From assembly GCA_005878835.1 (NCBI GenBank), contig VBMV01000061.1, positions 1 to 64,000 on the forward strand: a stretch of DNA of 64,000 bases, written 5' to 3'. Below, piece after piece: positions 26,337-34,680 of the stretch. The first letter of the stretch is position 1, and each line of letters begins with the position of its first letter. The notes beneath the pieces were generated by a model that searched no databases, was not told where the DNA came from, and saw only the letters and a program-made list of their open reading frames with translations. Source of the stretch: Gammaproteobacteria bacterium (GTDB lineage: Bacteria > Pseudomonadota > Gammaproteobacteria > Steroidobacterales > Steroidobacteraceae). The translations under genes and the position numbers were made by a program.

Positions 26337-27451
26337 GCACCGCCGATGTCCGTGGACGATTCATCTGGCACGAGTTGCTGACGACTGATACGGCGGGCGC
26401 CGCCGCCTTCTACCCCAGGGTCGTCCCGTGGCGCACCCAGCCTTCCAGCATGCCCGGCTACACGTTATGGATGGCCGGACAGACCCAGATCGGCGGCCTG
26501 ACGGCGCTGCCGCAGGAAGCGGGCGGCCCGCCCCCTCACTGGCTGATCTACGTGGGTACGCCCAGTGTGGACGCCTCCTGCCTCCAGGCCCAGAGCCTCG
26601 GTGCCAGGGTGCTGAAGGCCCCCGCGGACATCCCCAACGTGGGCCGCTTCGCGGTGCTGTCGGACCCGCAGGGCGCGACGTTTGCGCTGTTCACCCCGGG
26701 CAGCGGGCCGCCGCCGGGCCCGGAACCCCTGCAGGGCGGATTTTCGTGGCATGAGCTGGCGACGACGGATGTAGCGGGCGCGGCGCGCTTCTACGGCGAG
26801 CTGTTCGGCTGGCGCAAGGGACGCGCACACGACATGGGCGCCATGGGCACGTACCAGATCTTCGAGCACGCCGGCAACCAGGCGGGCGGCATGTGCAATG
26901 TGCAGGGTCCTTCCATCCCGCCGTCGTGGCTGAGCTATGTGCACGTGGCCGATTCCAACCGGGCGGTCACCGCCGCCAAGGCAACCGGGGGACGGCTGAT
27001 GCACGGGCCGATCGAGGTTCCGGGCGGCAGCTGGATCGCGCTGATGATGGACCCGCAGGGCGGTGCCTTCGCCGTCCAGGAAGCGCCGCGGCCCGCAACT
27101 CAGCCGCGCCCGGCGACGGCCGCGTCCGCCGCCCCCAGGCCGGCGACTGCGCCCAAACCCGCCCTGGCGCCCCAGCCGACCGCCGCGCCGATGAGGGCGG
27201 CCTCCGCCGCGCCCCAGCCGGCCGCCGCGCCGATGAAGGCGGCCCCCGCCGCGCTGCCGCCGGCCGCGGTCAGGAAACCGGCGAAGAAGGCGGCGAAGAA
27301 GAAGGCGGTAAAAAAGGCCAGGAAGAAGGTGGCCCGCAAGCCGCGGGCCGCGAAGCGCAAGAGCGGCGGCAGGAAGGTCGCGAGGAAGTCAGCGCGCCGG
27401 AGCGCGAGAAGGGCGGCGCCGAAAAAGCGCGCGCGGAGCCGGCGCGGCTAG
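26333..27451 (+). CDS. Two-domain VOC protein with histone H1/AlgP-like basic tail
   Basis: A 372-residue protein. Two glyoxalase-like VOC repeats occupy about residues 8-125 (FIWHELLTTDTAGAAAFYPRVV) and 133-248 (FSWHELATTDVAGAARFYGELFGW), resembling the CFP-30/hydroxylase-type VOC family. A Pro/Ala-rich linker (about 250-315) with a 14-residue direct repeat then leads to a roughly 60-residue Lys/Arg/Ala tail (KPAKKAAKKKAVKKA...) with no acidic residues, like AlgP and histone H1 C-termini. Such tails bind DNA non-specifically; joining one to a VOC pair is unusual. The enzyme's substrate is unknown. It is translationally coupled to the DMT permease gene. Confidence 0.85.
   Translation: MSTADVRGRFIWHELLTTDTAGAAAFYPRVVPWRTQPSSMPGYTLWMAGQTQIGGLTALPQEAGGPPPHWLIYVGTPSVDASCLQAQSLGARVLKAPADIPNVGRFAVLSDPQGATFALFTPGSGPPPGPEPLQGGFSWHELATTDVAGAARFYGELFGWRKGRAHDMGAMGTYQIFEHAGNQAGGMCNVQGPSIPPSWLSYVHVADSNRAVTAAKATGGRLMHGPIEVPGGSWIALMMDPQGGAFAVQEAPRPATQPRPATAASAAPRPATAPKPALAPQPTAAPMRAASAAPQPAAAPMKAAPAALPPAAVRKPAKKAAKKKAVKKARKKVARKPRAAKRKSGGRKVARKSARRSARRAAPKKRARSRRG
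27170..27253 (+). repeat. 42-bp direct repeat in the VOC-protein linker
   Basis: Two adjacent 42-bp copies (27170-27211, 27212-27253) encode PQPTAAPMRAASAA and PQPAAAPMKAAPAA. The duplication keeps the frame and lengthens the flexible linker before the basic tail. Confidence 0.75.
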
Positions 27452-27475
27452 CACGCCGCGCCGGAGCGTCCCGGC

Positions 27476-27501
27476 CAACGCGTTGCGGGCGCAACGCGTT
27501 G
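27476..27501. terminator. Perfect 12-bp hairpin between convergent genes
   Basis: CAACGCGTTGCG (27476-27487) and CGCAACGCGTTG (27490-27501) are exact reverse complements two bases apart, and each arm also contains the palindrome CAACGCGTTG. It lies in the 82-bp gap between the stops of two facing genes. No T-run follows, so if it terminates transcription it does so as a bulky hairpin; a protein-binding palindrome is possible. Confidence 0.55.
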
Positions 27502-27533
27502 CCGCGAGCGCGCGATGGCCCGCCGTGGCGTCC

Positions 27534-28514
27534 TCAGACCCTCACCAGGGGCCGGCCGAAATTCCCGTGCTGCATCGCGAGCAGCAGGTGCGCCGGTGCA
27601 TTGGCGAGTCCCTCGACGACGTGCTCCTTGGCGGCAATGCGGCCCGCCCCGTACCAGGCAATCGCGTCGCGCAGAAATTCGCCGCGCCGATGCTCGTAGT
27701 CGCACGCCCTGACACGCAGCGCCCGCACCTGCGCGTTGCCGGGCAGATAGCCCCCGCGGGCGAGGATCGCCTCCGGATCCTCGGCCTTCACCGTGTTCTG
27801 CACGATGCGCCCGCCCGCTGCCAGGTGCCGCCCGGCGACGATGGTGTCGAGCAGCTCCCCGCCGGTATTGTCGAAGTAAACATCCACGCCGCGAGGGGCG
27901 AGAGCTTTCAGCCGCGCGCTCACGTTCTCCGCCGCGTGGTTGATGCAGGCCGACAGCCGGGCGTGGCGCGTCACCCAGTCGCATCTTTCCCGGTTGCTTG
28001 CGATGCCGATGGCCCGCGCGCCCTTCAACATCGCGATCTGTCCGGCCATGGCGCCGGCCGCATCGGCTGCGGCGGACACCAGCACGGTCTCTCCCGGGCG
28101 CAGCTGCGCGAGGTCCAGCAGGCCGAAGTAGGCGGCCATGCCCGGGGCTCCCAGCACCCCCAGCGCACTCGAGGCGGGTGTCTGCCCGGAATGCAGCAGG
28201 CGGGCATGCCGGCCGTCCGAGACACACAGCTGCTGCAGGCCGCACTCGAGCACCACCAGGCTCCCGACGCCGAACACCTCGTGGCGCGACTCGATCACCT
28301 CGCACACGCCGTGCGCCGGTACCAGATCCCCGGGTTTCACCGCGTCGTGCGCCGCGGCGTCGGGCGCGCACACGAACGGGTCGAGCGCCAGCCACAGTGT
28401 GCGGGCGAGGAACGCGCCGTTGGTGAGGGTCGGCCCGGGTGCCTCGATCAGCTCCAGGTCGCTCGGCTGCGAAGGCGGCCGCCTGACCCTGATCTGGAGG
28501 TTGTGCGTGAACAT
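27534..28514 (-). CDS. NADP-dependent MDR oxidoreductase (CurA / leukotriene-B4 dehydrogenase-like)
   Basis: A 326-residue medium-chain reductase of the zinc-free CurA/PTGR group. It shows LARTLWLALDPFVCAP near residue 38, a central LGAPGMAAYFGLLDLAQLRPGETVLVSAAADAAGAMAGQIA (nucleotide-binding region AADAAGAMAG) and VDVYFDNTGGELLDTIV. These enzymes reduce alpha,beta-unsaturated ketones or aldehydes with NADPH. The ATG at 28514 was chosen because MFTHNLQIRVRRPPS fits the family; it lies 1 bp after the stop of the small lipoprotein gene, so both form one transcript. Confidence 0.85.
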   Translation of the reverse strand: MFTHNLQIRVRRPPSQPSDLELIEAPGPTLTNGAFLARTLWLALDPFVCAPDAAAHDAVKPGDLVPAHGVCEVIESRHEVFGVGSLVVLECGLQQLCVSDGRHARLLHSGQTPASSALGVLGAPGMAAYFGLLDLAQLRPGETVLVSAAADAAGAMAGQIAMLKGARAIGIASNRERCDWVTRHARLSACINHAAENVSARLKALAPRGVDVYFDNTGGELLDTIVAGRHLAAGGRIVQNTVKAEDPEAILARGGYLPGNAQVRALRVRACDYEHRRGEFLRDAIAWYGAGRIAAKEHVVEGLANAPAHLLLAMQHGNFGRPLVRV

Positions 28515-28515
28515 C

Positions 28516-28728
28516 CTATTGTCCGTCCGCTTCGGCGGCGCGCCGCTGCTCGGCGGCCTTCTGGTAACTGGCATCGATCTGCTGCTTCACGCGCGCTTCG
28601 GTCTGCTGCGCCTCAGCTGCCTGCCGCGCCTCGGATGCAGCTCCCGCTGTCGCTGCCGCGCCGCTGCCGGCGAGTCCACAACCGCCCAGGCAACCCACCA
28701 GGGCGAGCAGTACTGTCAAGCGTCCCAT
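28516..28728 (-). CDS. Small Ala/Gln-rich lipoprotein
   Basis: A 70-residue protein, MGRLTVLLALVGCLGGCGLAG..., with a lipoprotein signal peptide and lipobox LGGC (lipidated Cys17). The mature part is a short helical, Gln/Ala/Glu/Arg-rich segment (SEARQAAEAQQTEARVKQQIDASYQKAAEQRRAAEA), probably a coiled coil like small murein- or envelope-associated lipoproteins. It is positioned upstream of the MDR reductase gene with 1 bp between them. An upstream in-frame ATG (MDLAVDTHM) is possible but gives a poorer signal peptide. Confidence 0.65.
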   Translation of the reverse strand: MGRLTVLLALVGCLGGCGLAGSGAAATAGAASEARQAAEAQQTEARVKQQIDASYQKAAEQRRAAEADGQ

Positions 28729-28824
28729 ATGCGTGTCGACCGCCAGGTCCATCGGAGGTTTCTCGAATTTACGCGCCCGGACCGCCGGCGCAAGGGCCGC
28801 TGCGGTCGTGGCACTATGTAGCGC

Positions 28825-29577
28825 ATGCTTAGGGAAACCCCCACCCGCCGCCCGATTGCAGCCGCGGCACGAGTACGGCGCAGCTACTTCGAGTGCCGCT
28901 ACGGGCAATTGCACGTGCACAACTCGATTCCGCCGGGAGGCGGTTTCGAGGAAGCCGCACCGCTGCTGTGCCTGCACGACTGGCCAGGGTCGGGCCGCGT
29001 GTTTGCACGCTTTCTGGCCCTGGCCGGCGCCGACCGCTCGGCGTACGCGCCGGACCTGCCCGGGTTCGGGGAGTCCGACCCCCCGGCGCCCGGCCCCGGG
29101 ATCGCAGACTACGCGGGCGCGATCGGAGACTTTCTCGACAGCATGCACCTGCGCCACGTCGACCTGCTGGGCCAGCGCGCCGGGGCACTCATCGCCACCG
29201 AGCTTGCCGTCACGCGCCCGGCGCAGATCGGTCGGGTGGTCATGGCTTCCGCGCCCCTGCTGACGGAAGCTGAGCGACAGGCGGGGGGGAGGGGGGCGGC
29301 GCCTGCGGCCGGCGCCGAGGCGACGCTGCGGCCGCCCGACTGGGAGCGCTGGGCTACACAGGCGGCGGCGCAGTATCCTCTGCGCGAGCGCCTGGCCCGG
29401 CTCACGCAGCGCCTGCTGGTGCTGCGGCCGCGCGATGAGCTGTGGGAGGCGACCGGGCGCGTGCGGGAAGCGCTGCCGGGCGCACGCCTGCTCGAGCTGG
29501 AAGTACCGGGGGCGGAGCTGTTTGCGTCCTGCGCGGCGCGCGTAGCGGACGCGGTGCGGGAGTTTCTGCGCGGCTGA
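28825..29577 (+). CDS. Alpha/beta-hydrolase-fold protein lacking the catalytic nucleophile
   Basis: A 250-residue alpha/beta hydrolase fold: PLLCLHDWPGSGRVFARFLA oxyanion-loop region, YAPDLPGFGESDPP, then the nucleophile elbow. The expected G-x-S-x-G reads G116-Q-R118-A-G120, so the serine is arginine. The HG of the oxyanion loop is HD (51-52), and the C-terminal segment where GHF is expected reads GAELF, leaving no catalytic histidine. The Asp-containing strand (LVLRPRDELWE) survives. The fold and length are otherwise complete with normal codon use, suggesting a maintained pseudoenzyme rather than decay. The role is unknown. Confidence 0.8.
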   Translation: MLRETPTRRPIAAAARVRRSYFECRYGQLHVHNSIPPGGGFEEAAPLLCLHDWPGSGRVFARFLALAGADRSAYAPDLPGFGESDPPAPGPGIADYAGAIGDFLDSMHLRHVDLLGQRAGALIATELAVTRPAQIGRVVMASAPLLTEAERQAGGRGAAPAAGAEATLRPPDWERWATQAAAQYPLRERLARLTQRLLVLRPRDELWEATGRVREALPGARLLELEVPGAELFASCAARVADAVREFLRG

Positions 29578-29622
29578 TTGCGGATTTTCGGGATTCGTCT
29601 CACACACTTGCTGAACGCACCC

Positions 29623-31581
29623 ATGCCGTCACCCCCCGTCTCACCCCACACCGAGTCCGATGCGGAGCACACCGCCGAGCTGCCGGCGCCCGACTCCACG
29701 GCTCACGCGCATCCGGGCGAGCATCGGATGTCGCAGACCGACACGTGGATCGCGCCCGCGCCGCCCGCGCGCCTGACCGAACCCTCGGCGCCGGCTACGC
29801 GTGCGGCGCCAGCTCCACCGCCGGCCACGCGCGCGACCGAAGCCTCACCGCCGGCTACGCGCGCGGCGCAGGCCCCACCGCCGGCTGCGCGCCTGACCGA
29901 AGCGCCGCCGGCCGCGGGCGCGGCGCAGGCTCGGCAAGCGGAGCTCGCTCAGCAGGCACTGTCGGCCAAGCTGCACGAGGCGCAGGAGCTGCTCGCCGCC
30001 AAGAGCGCGCGCCTGACGCAGGCCGAACGCGCCCGCGACGCGGCGTATGCGGCGCGCGCGGCCGCCGAGCAGCGCACCGCGCAACTGAACACCGAGCTCG
30101 GGCAGGTGCGTGCCGAACTGGCGTTTCAGCTGGATGAGCTGACGCGTGCGCGCGTGCAATCCGAGGAGCAGGTGGCGCAGTCGCGCGCTGTGCTGAGCAC
30201 TGAGAGTGCGCGCGCCGAGCAGCTGCAGCGCCAGCTCGGGGAACAGGAAAGCACCACGCGCACGCAGCGCAGCCTGGAGCTCGAGCAGCGCCGGCTGGCG
30301 GAGCAGGATCGTACCCGCGCCGCGGGCACCTTGAGCGACCTGCAGCGCGAGCGCGAGCGGGCCCTCGGTTACCTCGAGTCGCTGCAGAGCGCCGAGGGCC
30401 GCCGGCTGATCCTCGAAGGGCTGGCGACCGAGCTGCAGCGCCAGGTCGAGGAGCGCGAGCGCGACCTGGCGCGCGCAGGGCGTGAGCTCGCCGGCCGCGA
30501 CGCACAGGCGCGCGAACTGCAAGCCGAGCTCGCGCGGCGCACGGCGCGCATCACGCAGCTCGAGCAGCAGGTGAGCTCGTTCGGTGCGACGGTGGCACGA
30601 CGCGACACGCAGTTGCGCGAGACACGACACGAGACGCAGGGCCTGCAGGGAAGTGTCGCGACGCCGCGGGCACGCGGCGAGCAGCACGGCAGCAGCGACT
30701 CACTACAGCACGCGGAGCTGGCCCGGCTCCAGGCGCAGCACGCGGACCTGACCGCGGCGGTCGAGTCGGCGCGCGCCGCTACCCTGGCCACCAACGCGCA
30801 GGCCGCCGAGCACGGGGCCGCGCTCGAGCAGCTGCGCAGCCGCAATGCGGAGCTGGAAGCGACGCTGATCGCCGAGCGGCAGCGTGCCCGGCAGCTCGAG
30901 GACGAGCTGGCCGCCGCGCGCCACGCGCACGCCGCCGGCCGCGGCACCGCCGAGGCGCCCCCCCGTGGACTGGATGACAGTGTCGCAGAACAGCTGGAGG
31001 CCGTGCGCGTGCTGCAGATGGAAGCCAGCACCAGCGCGGCGCGCGCCCGCGAGCTCGAGGGGGACCTGCGGGCCGCCGAGGATACCGTCCATCGTCTCGA
31101 GTCTGAGGCGCGCGTGCGCAACGCCCGCATCGAGGAGCTCGAGAAGGCCAATCTTCAGTTTCGCACCGCCGTCGCGGAGGCGCGCCCCACAGCACCCGAC
31201 ACCGCCGCCAACCAGGGGGGCGATGCCGCCCAGGCCGCCGACGCCCCCGCCGCTCCGCAGCCGGTATCCGCGGGCGCGGTGCGCGTGCTGACCCGCCACA
31301 CCGAGGAGGGGCGGGAGGTGGTCCACGTTCTGGGCCGCAGAACCAGTATCGGACGTACTCCCGACAACGATCTGCAGATCGACTCCAGGTCCGTCAGCCG
31401 CCACCACGCCGTCATTCTGGTGGGCCCGGTGCACAGCATCATCGAGGACCTCAACAGCACCAACGGGGTGTACGTCAATGGCCGGCGCATCACCCGCAAC
31501 ACGCTCAAGGACGGTGACACGGTGGTCTTTGGGCAGGTGCACTACCGCTTCGCCGTGCACAGGAGCGGCGACAAAACCTGA
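29623..31581 (+). CDS. Long coiled-coil protein with C-terminal FHA domain
   Basis: A 652-residue cytosolic protein in three parts. A Pro/Ala/Thr-rich N-terminus contains five 10-residue repeats. A coiled coil of about 400 residues (about 110-540, rich in Glu, Gln, Arg and Ala heptads) follows. The last part is an FHA phosphothreonine-binding domain (about 570-645) with intact GRRTSIGRTPDNDLQI, SVSRHHAVI and NSTNGVYVNG motifs. It probably serves as a scaffold reading Ser/Thr phosphorylation; a Ser/Thr kinase is encoded at 42159. ATG 29623 is preferred to the in-frame TTG at 29578. There is no signal or membrane segment. Confidence 0.85.
   Translation: MPSPPVSPHTESDAEHTAELPAPDSTAHAHPGEHRMSQTDTWIAPAPPARLTEPSAPATRAAPAPPPATRATEASPPATRAAQAPPPAARLTEAPPAAGAAQARQAELAQQALSAKLHEAQELLAAKSARLTQAERARDAAYAARAAAEQRTAQLNTELGQVRAELAFQLDELTRARVQSEEQVAQSRAVLSTESARAEQLQRQLGEQESTTRTQRSLELEQRRLAEQDRTRAAGTLSDLQRERERALGYLESLQSAEGRRLILEGLATELQRQVEERERDLARAGRELAGRDAQARELQAELARRTARITQLEQQVSSFGATVARRDTQLRETRHETQGLQGSVATPRARGEQHGSSDSLQHAELARLQAQHADLTAAVESARAATLATNAQAAEHGAALEQLRSRNAELEATLIAERQRARQLEDELAAARHAHAAGRGTAEAPPRGLDDSVAEQLEAVRVLQMEASTSAARARELEGDLRAAEDTVHRLESEARVRNARIEELEKANLQFRTAVAEARPTAPDTAANQGGDAAQAADAPAAPQPVSAGAVRVLTRHTEEGREVVHVLGRRTSIGRTPDNDLQIDSRSVSRHHAVILVGPVHSIIEDLNSTNGVYVNGRRITRNTLKDGDTVVFGQVHYRFAVHRSGDKT
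29761..29910 (+). repeat. Five tandem 30-bp repeats in the FHA protein gene
   Basis: Five head-to-tail 30-bp units starting at 29761, 29791, 29821, 29851 and 29881 encode 10-residue variants of PATRAxEAPP (such as PATRATEASP and PATRAAQAPP), with a degenerate sixth. The repeat expands a disordered N-terminal region in frame. Confidence 0.85.
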
Positions 31582-31642
31582 CAGCCGTCCCCACCACCGC
31601 TAAGCTTGAGCGCGTTCCCGCCGGCGACCGCGAGACTGTCAG

Positions 31643-33160
31643 GTGGCGAGTCCCTACATCGAGAGAATCCTCAAGGCGCGCGTCTACGACGTCGCCATCG
31701 AATCCCCGCTGGAGGAGGCGGCGCGCCTGTCGCGGCGGCTCGGCAACCGGGTGCTGCTGAAGCGCGAGGACCTGCAGCCGGTGTTCTCCTTCAAGCTGCG
31801 CGGCGCGTACAACCGCATCGCCCACCTGTCCGAAGCGAGTGCGCGGCGCGGCGTGGTGTGCGCCTCGGCCGGCAATCACGCGCAGGGGGTCGCGCTCGCC
31901 GCCCGCCGGCGCGGCATTGCGGCGGTGATCGTCATGCCGCACACCACCCCGCACATCAAGGTGCAGGCGGTGATCGATCTGGGCGCCGAGGTGCTGATGC
32001 ACGGCGATGACTACGACAGCGCGTTCGAGCAGGCGCTGCAGCTCGCGCGCGAGCGCGAGCTGGTGTTCGTACACCCCTTCGACGATCCGGACGTCATCGC
32101 CGGGCAGGGAACCATCGCGGTGGAAATCCTGCGCCAGAGCGGCGGCGATCTGGATGCGATCTTCGTGCCGGTCGGCGGCGGCGGGCTGCTCGCCGGTATC
32201 GCGGTGTACGTCAAGTACCTGTACCCCGGCGTGAAAGTGATCGGCGTCGAACCGCAGGACGCCGCCGGCATGCACGACTCGCTCAAGGCGGGCCGGCGCA
32301 TCACCCTCGAGCGGGTGGGAATTTTCGCCGACGGCGTGGCGGTGCGACGCGTCGGCGAGGAGACCTTTGCGCTGTGCCGCGGCCACGTGGATGAGATCGT
32401 GCTGCTCGGCACCGACGAGATCTGTGCCGCGATCCAGGACGTGTTCGAGGACACGCGCTCGATCGTCGAGCCGGCCGGCGCCCTGGCGGTCGCCGGGCTC
32501 AAGAAGTACGTGGCACGCGAAGGCTGGCGCGGCAAGCGCCTGGTGGCGATCAACAGCGGCGCGAACATGAATTTCGACCGGCTGCGGCACGTCGCCGAGC
32601 GTGCCGATCTGGGCGGCGAGCGCGAGGCGCTGCTGGCGGTGGTGATTCCCGAGCGGCCGGGGAGCTTCCTGCATTTCTGCGAGGTGCTCGGGCGGCGCAG
32701 CGTCACGGAGTTCAACTACCGCTACGCCGCCGCGGACGGCGCGCAGATTTTCGTGGGTCTCGCGCTCAGCCAGGGGCGCACGGAGAAGGACGCGGTGGTG
32801 CACAGCCTGCGCGCCGCGGACTTCGCGGTCACCGACATGACCGATGACGAGATGGCGAAGCTGCACGTGCGCTATATGGTCGGCGGGCACGCGCGCGGCA
32901 TACGCGATGAGCTGCTGTACCGCTTCGAATTCCCGGAGCGCCCCGGCGCACTGCTGAAGTTCCTGCAGGCGATCGGCTCACGCTGGAACATCAGCCTGTT
33001 TCACTATCGCAACCACGGCTCGGACTACGGTCGGGTGCTGGCCGGCATCCAGGTGCCGCCCGCCGAGCGGCCGGACTTCCTGCAGCACCTGAACGAGCTG
33101 CACTACGCCTACGTGGAGGAGACCGGCAACCCGTCCTACCGGATGTTCCTCGGCGCCTGA
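31643..33160 (+). CDS. ilvA: Threonine ammonia-lyase, biosynthetic
   Basis: A 505-residue PLP enzyme that deaminates threonine to 2-oxobutyrate, the first committed step of isoleucine synthesis. PLP Lys51 lies in SFKLRGAYN; SAGNHAQGVA and the phosphate loop VGGGGLLAG are present. Two C-terminal ACT-like regulatory repeats (LLAVVIPERPGSFLHFCEVLG and LYRFEFPERPGALLKFLQAIG) identify the long, isoleucine-inhibited form. The start is GTG, preceded by an uninformative leader. With ilvB and ilvH in the same window it supplies the isoleucine branch, although the genes are not in one operon. Confidence 0.97.
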   Translation: MASPYIERILKARVYDVAIESPLEEAARLSRRLGNRVLLKREDLQPVFSFKLRGAYNRIAHLSEASARRGVVCASAGNHAQGVALAARRRGIAAVIVMPHTTPHIKVQAVIDLGAEVLMHGDDYDSAFEQALQLARERELVFVHPFDDPDVIAGQGTIAVEILRQSGGDLDAIFVPVGGGGLLAGIAVYVKYLYPGVKVIGVEPQDAAGMHDSLKAGRRITLERVGIFADGVAVRRVGEETFALCRGHVDEIVLLGTDEICAAIQDVFEDTRSIVEPAGALAVAGLKKYVAREGWRGKRLVAINSGANMNFDRLRHVAERADLGGEREALLAVVIPERPGSFLHFCEVLGRRSVTEFNYRYAAADGAQIFVGLALSQGRTEKDAVVHSLRAADFAVTDMTDDEMAKLHVRYMVGGHARGIRDELLYRFEFPERPGALLKFLQAIGSRWNISLFHYRNHGSDYGRVLAGIQVPPAERPDFLQHLNELHYAYVEETGNPSYRMFLGA

Positions 33161-33188
33161 GCCTGCAGCGCCGCGTGAGGTCAGGCTC
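33159..33188. terminator. Hairpin spanning convergent stops
   Basis: GAGCCTG (33159-33165) pairs with CAGGCTC (33182-33188) across a 16-nt loop between ilvA and the permease gene on the other strand. It overlaps both stop codons. No T-tract is present, so confidence as a terminator is moderate to low. Confidence 0.35.
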
Positions 33189-34248
33189 GCGGGGCCGCCG
33201 CGGCGCTCTCCAGCAGCCACTCGCGCCAGATCGCCAGCAGCACCGCGAGTATGACCGGACCGACGAACAGGCCCACCAGCCCGAATGCGGCCAGTCCCCC
33301 CAGCACGCCGAACATGACCACCAGGAAGTGGATCTCCGCCTCGCGGCTGATGAGGAACGGGCGCACGATGTGGTCCGTCCAGCTCATCACGATACTCCCC
33401 CAGATCAGAAGCCCGACACCCGCCACGGTGTTGCCCTTCAACAGCAGCCAGGCCACGACGCAGCCCCAGATCGTCGGCGCGGCGAACGGGATCAGCCCGG
33501 AGACGGTGGTGAGCGCCGCCAGAAATACCGGTGCCCCCGTGCCGGCGAACCAGTAGCCCAGTCCCACCAGCACGCCCTGCACCAGGGCTGCCAGCACCAG
33601 GCCGTAAACCACGGCCTTGACGGTCTGCCCGATGGCCTGCAGGTACTTGTGCACGCGCGGACCGAGCACCTGCTCGAGGCCGCGGGTGAGCTGGGTCGCG
33701 AGTCGCTCCCCGTCGCGGTAGACGAAGAACAGGCTCACCACCGCCAGCAGCAGCTTCACCGCCTCGCGGCCGATCCCGCCGATCACGTGCGCGATCTGAT
33801 TGAAGGAGCGATCGGTGACCTTGCGCAGCGCCTCACCGAGCACCTGCGGGTCCTGGGCGGCGCGCGTGGTCAGATCGCGCAGCTGCTCCCCGATCCACGG
33901 CAGCTTCAGCACCGCAGGGGGCAGCTGCACCCCGCCGGCGAGCAGCGTCTGAGTCTCGCGCCAGGTGTGGACGAGCTCGACGCGCAGCACCACGGCGAGC
34001 CACGCCAGCGGTGCGATGACCGCCGCGGTCACCGCGCCCGTCATCAACAGCGCGGCGACCGTGGTGTGTCCGCGGCACTTGTCGCGCAGCCACCGGTACG
34101 CGGGCCAGCTGACGAACGCCAGAATTCCTGCCCACACCAGCGGGACGATGAACGGGTCCATGACGCGAAAGCCGAGCAGCACGCACGCCGCGAGCAGCCC
34201 TGCGATGATCAGTCGGCGCAGCCATGGGGCGGATACGAGGTCTTCCAT
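33181..34248 (-). CDS. AI-2E family (PerM-type) membrane transporter
   Basis: A 355-residue polytopic protein of the AI-2 exporter/PerM family. About eight helices follow the family plan, with the central soluble segment (residues about 100-160, LLAGGVQLPPAVLKLPWIGEQLRDL) and the conserved C-terminal helices ALTTVSGLIPFAAPTIWG and GVLGGLAAFGLVGLFVGPVILAVLLAIWREW. Functions proposed for members include autoinducer-2 export and Na+/H+ antiport; nothing here selects one. It is convergent with ilvA and divergent from the B12 riboswitch/btuB unit. Confidence 0.9.
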   Translation of the reverse strand: MEDLVSAPWLRRLIIAGLLAACVLLGFRVMDPFIVPLVWAGILAFVSWPAYRWLRDKCRGHTTVAALLMTGAVTAAVIAPLAWLAVVLRVELVHTWRETQTLLAGGVQLPPAVLKLPWIGEQLRDLTTRAAQDPQVLGEALRKVTDRSFNQIAHVIGGIGREAVKLLLAVVSLFFVYRDGERLATQLTRGLEQVLGPRVHKYLQAIGQTVKAVVYGLVLAALVQGVLVGLGYWFAGTGAPVFLAALTTVSGLIPFAAPTIWGCVVAWLLLKGNTVAGVGLLIWGSIVMSWTDHIVRPFLISREAEIHFLVVMFGVLGGLAAFGLVGLFVGPVILAVLLAIWREWLLESAAAAPRA

Positions 34249-34387
34249 CGTGTCCGGCGATCATGCCACGCGCGCGGCGCGTGTGTTGCCCTTGACGCCG
34301 GATAGGCCCGGCAGGCACGCTTCCTGCCGCGTGAGGTGTCCGTTGCAACGCATGCGGGACGCAGGCTGTGACCGCGTGCGCAGCAAC

Positions 34388-34553
34388 GGTTAAAACGGGA
34401 AGTCCGGTGCGGATTCGTCCAAAGCCGGCGCTGCCCCCGCAACGGTAATCGAGATCAAGCGGATCACATGAGCCACTGCGCCCCCTGAGGGGCACGGGAA
34501 GGCGATCCGCCGGAGCCGGCGAGCTCCTGCTCGAAAGCCCGGAGACCGGCCTT
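34388..34553 (+). ncRNA. Cobalamin riboswitch
   Basis: Conserved blocks appear in the right order: GGGAAGTCCGGTG (34398-34410), GCTGCCCCCGCAACGGTAA (34430-34448), the B12 box GCCACTG (34472-34478), a GGGAAGGCGA block (about 34497-34505) and the closing GCCCGGAGACCGGCC (about 34537-34551). Adenosylcobalamin binding to this element normally shuts off expression of B12 uptake or synthesis genes. It lies about 130 nt upstream of the btuB start. The 432-bp gap 34249-34680 is otherwise leader sequence, including a possible helix that could occlude the AGGAG ribosome site at about 34670. Confidence 0.95.
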
Positions 34554-34680
34554 GCGTGAACCGATGGGCGTCGCGGCGGGCGATGCTGGTCCGGCGGTAC
34601 GCCTCGCTTGCCGCGCGCTTGCCAGCTTCTGAAGCCACGACCCATCCGCACGGGTGTGTGCAACCTCAGGAGCTTTGCCC

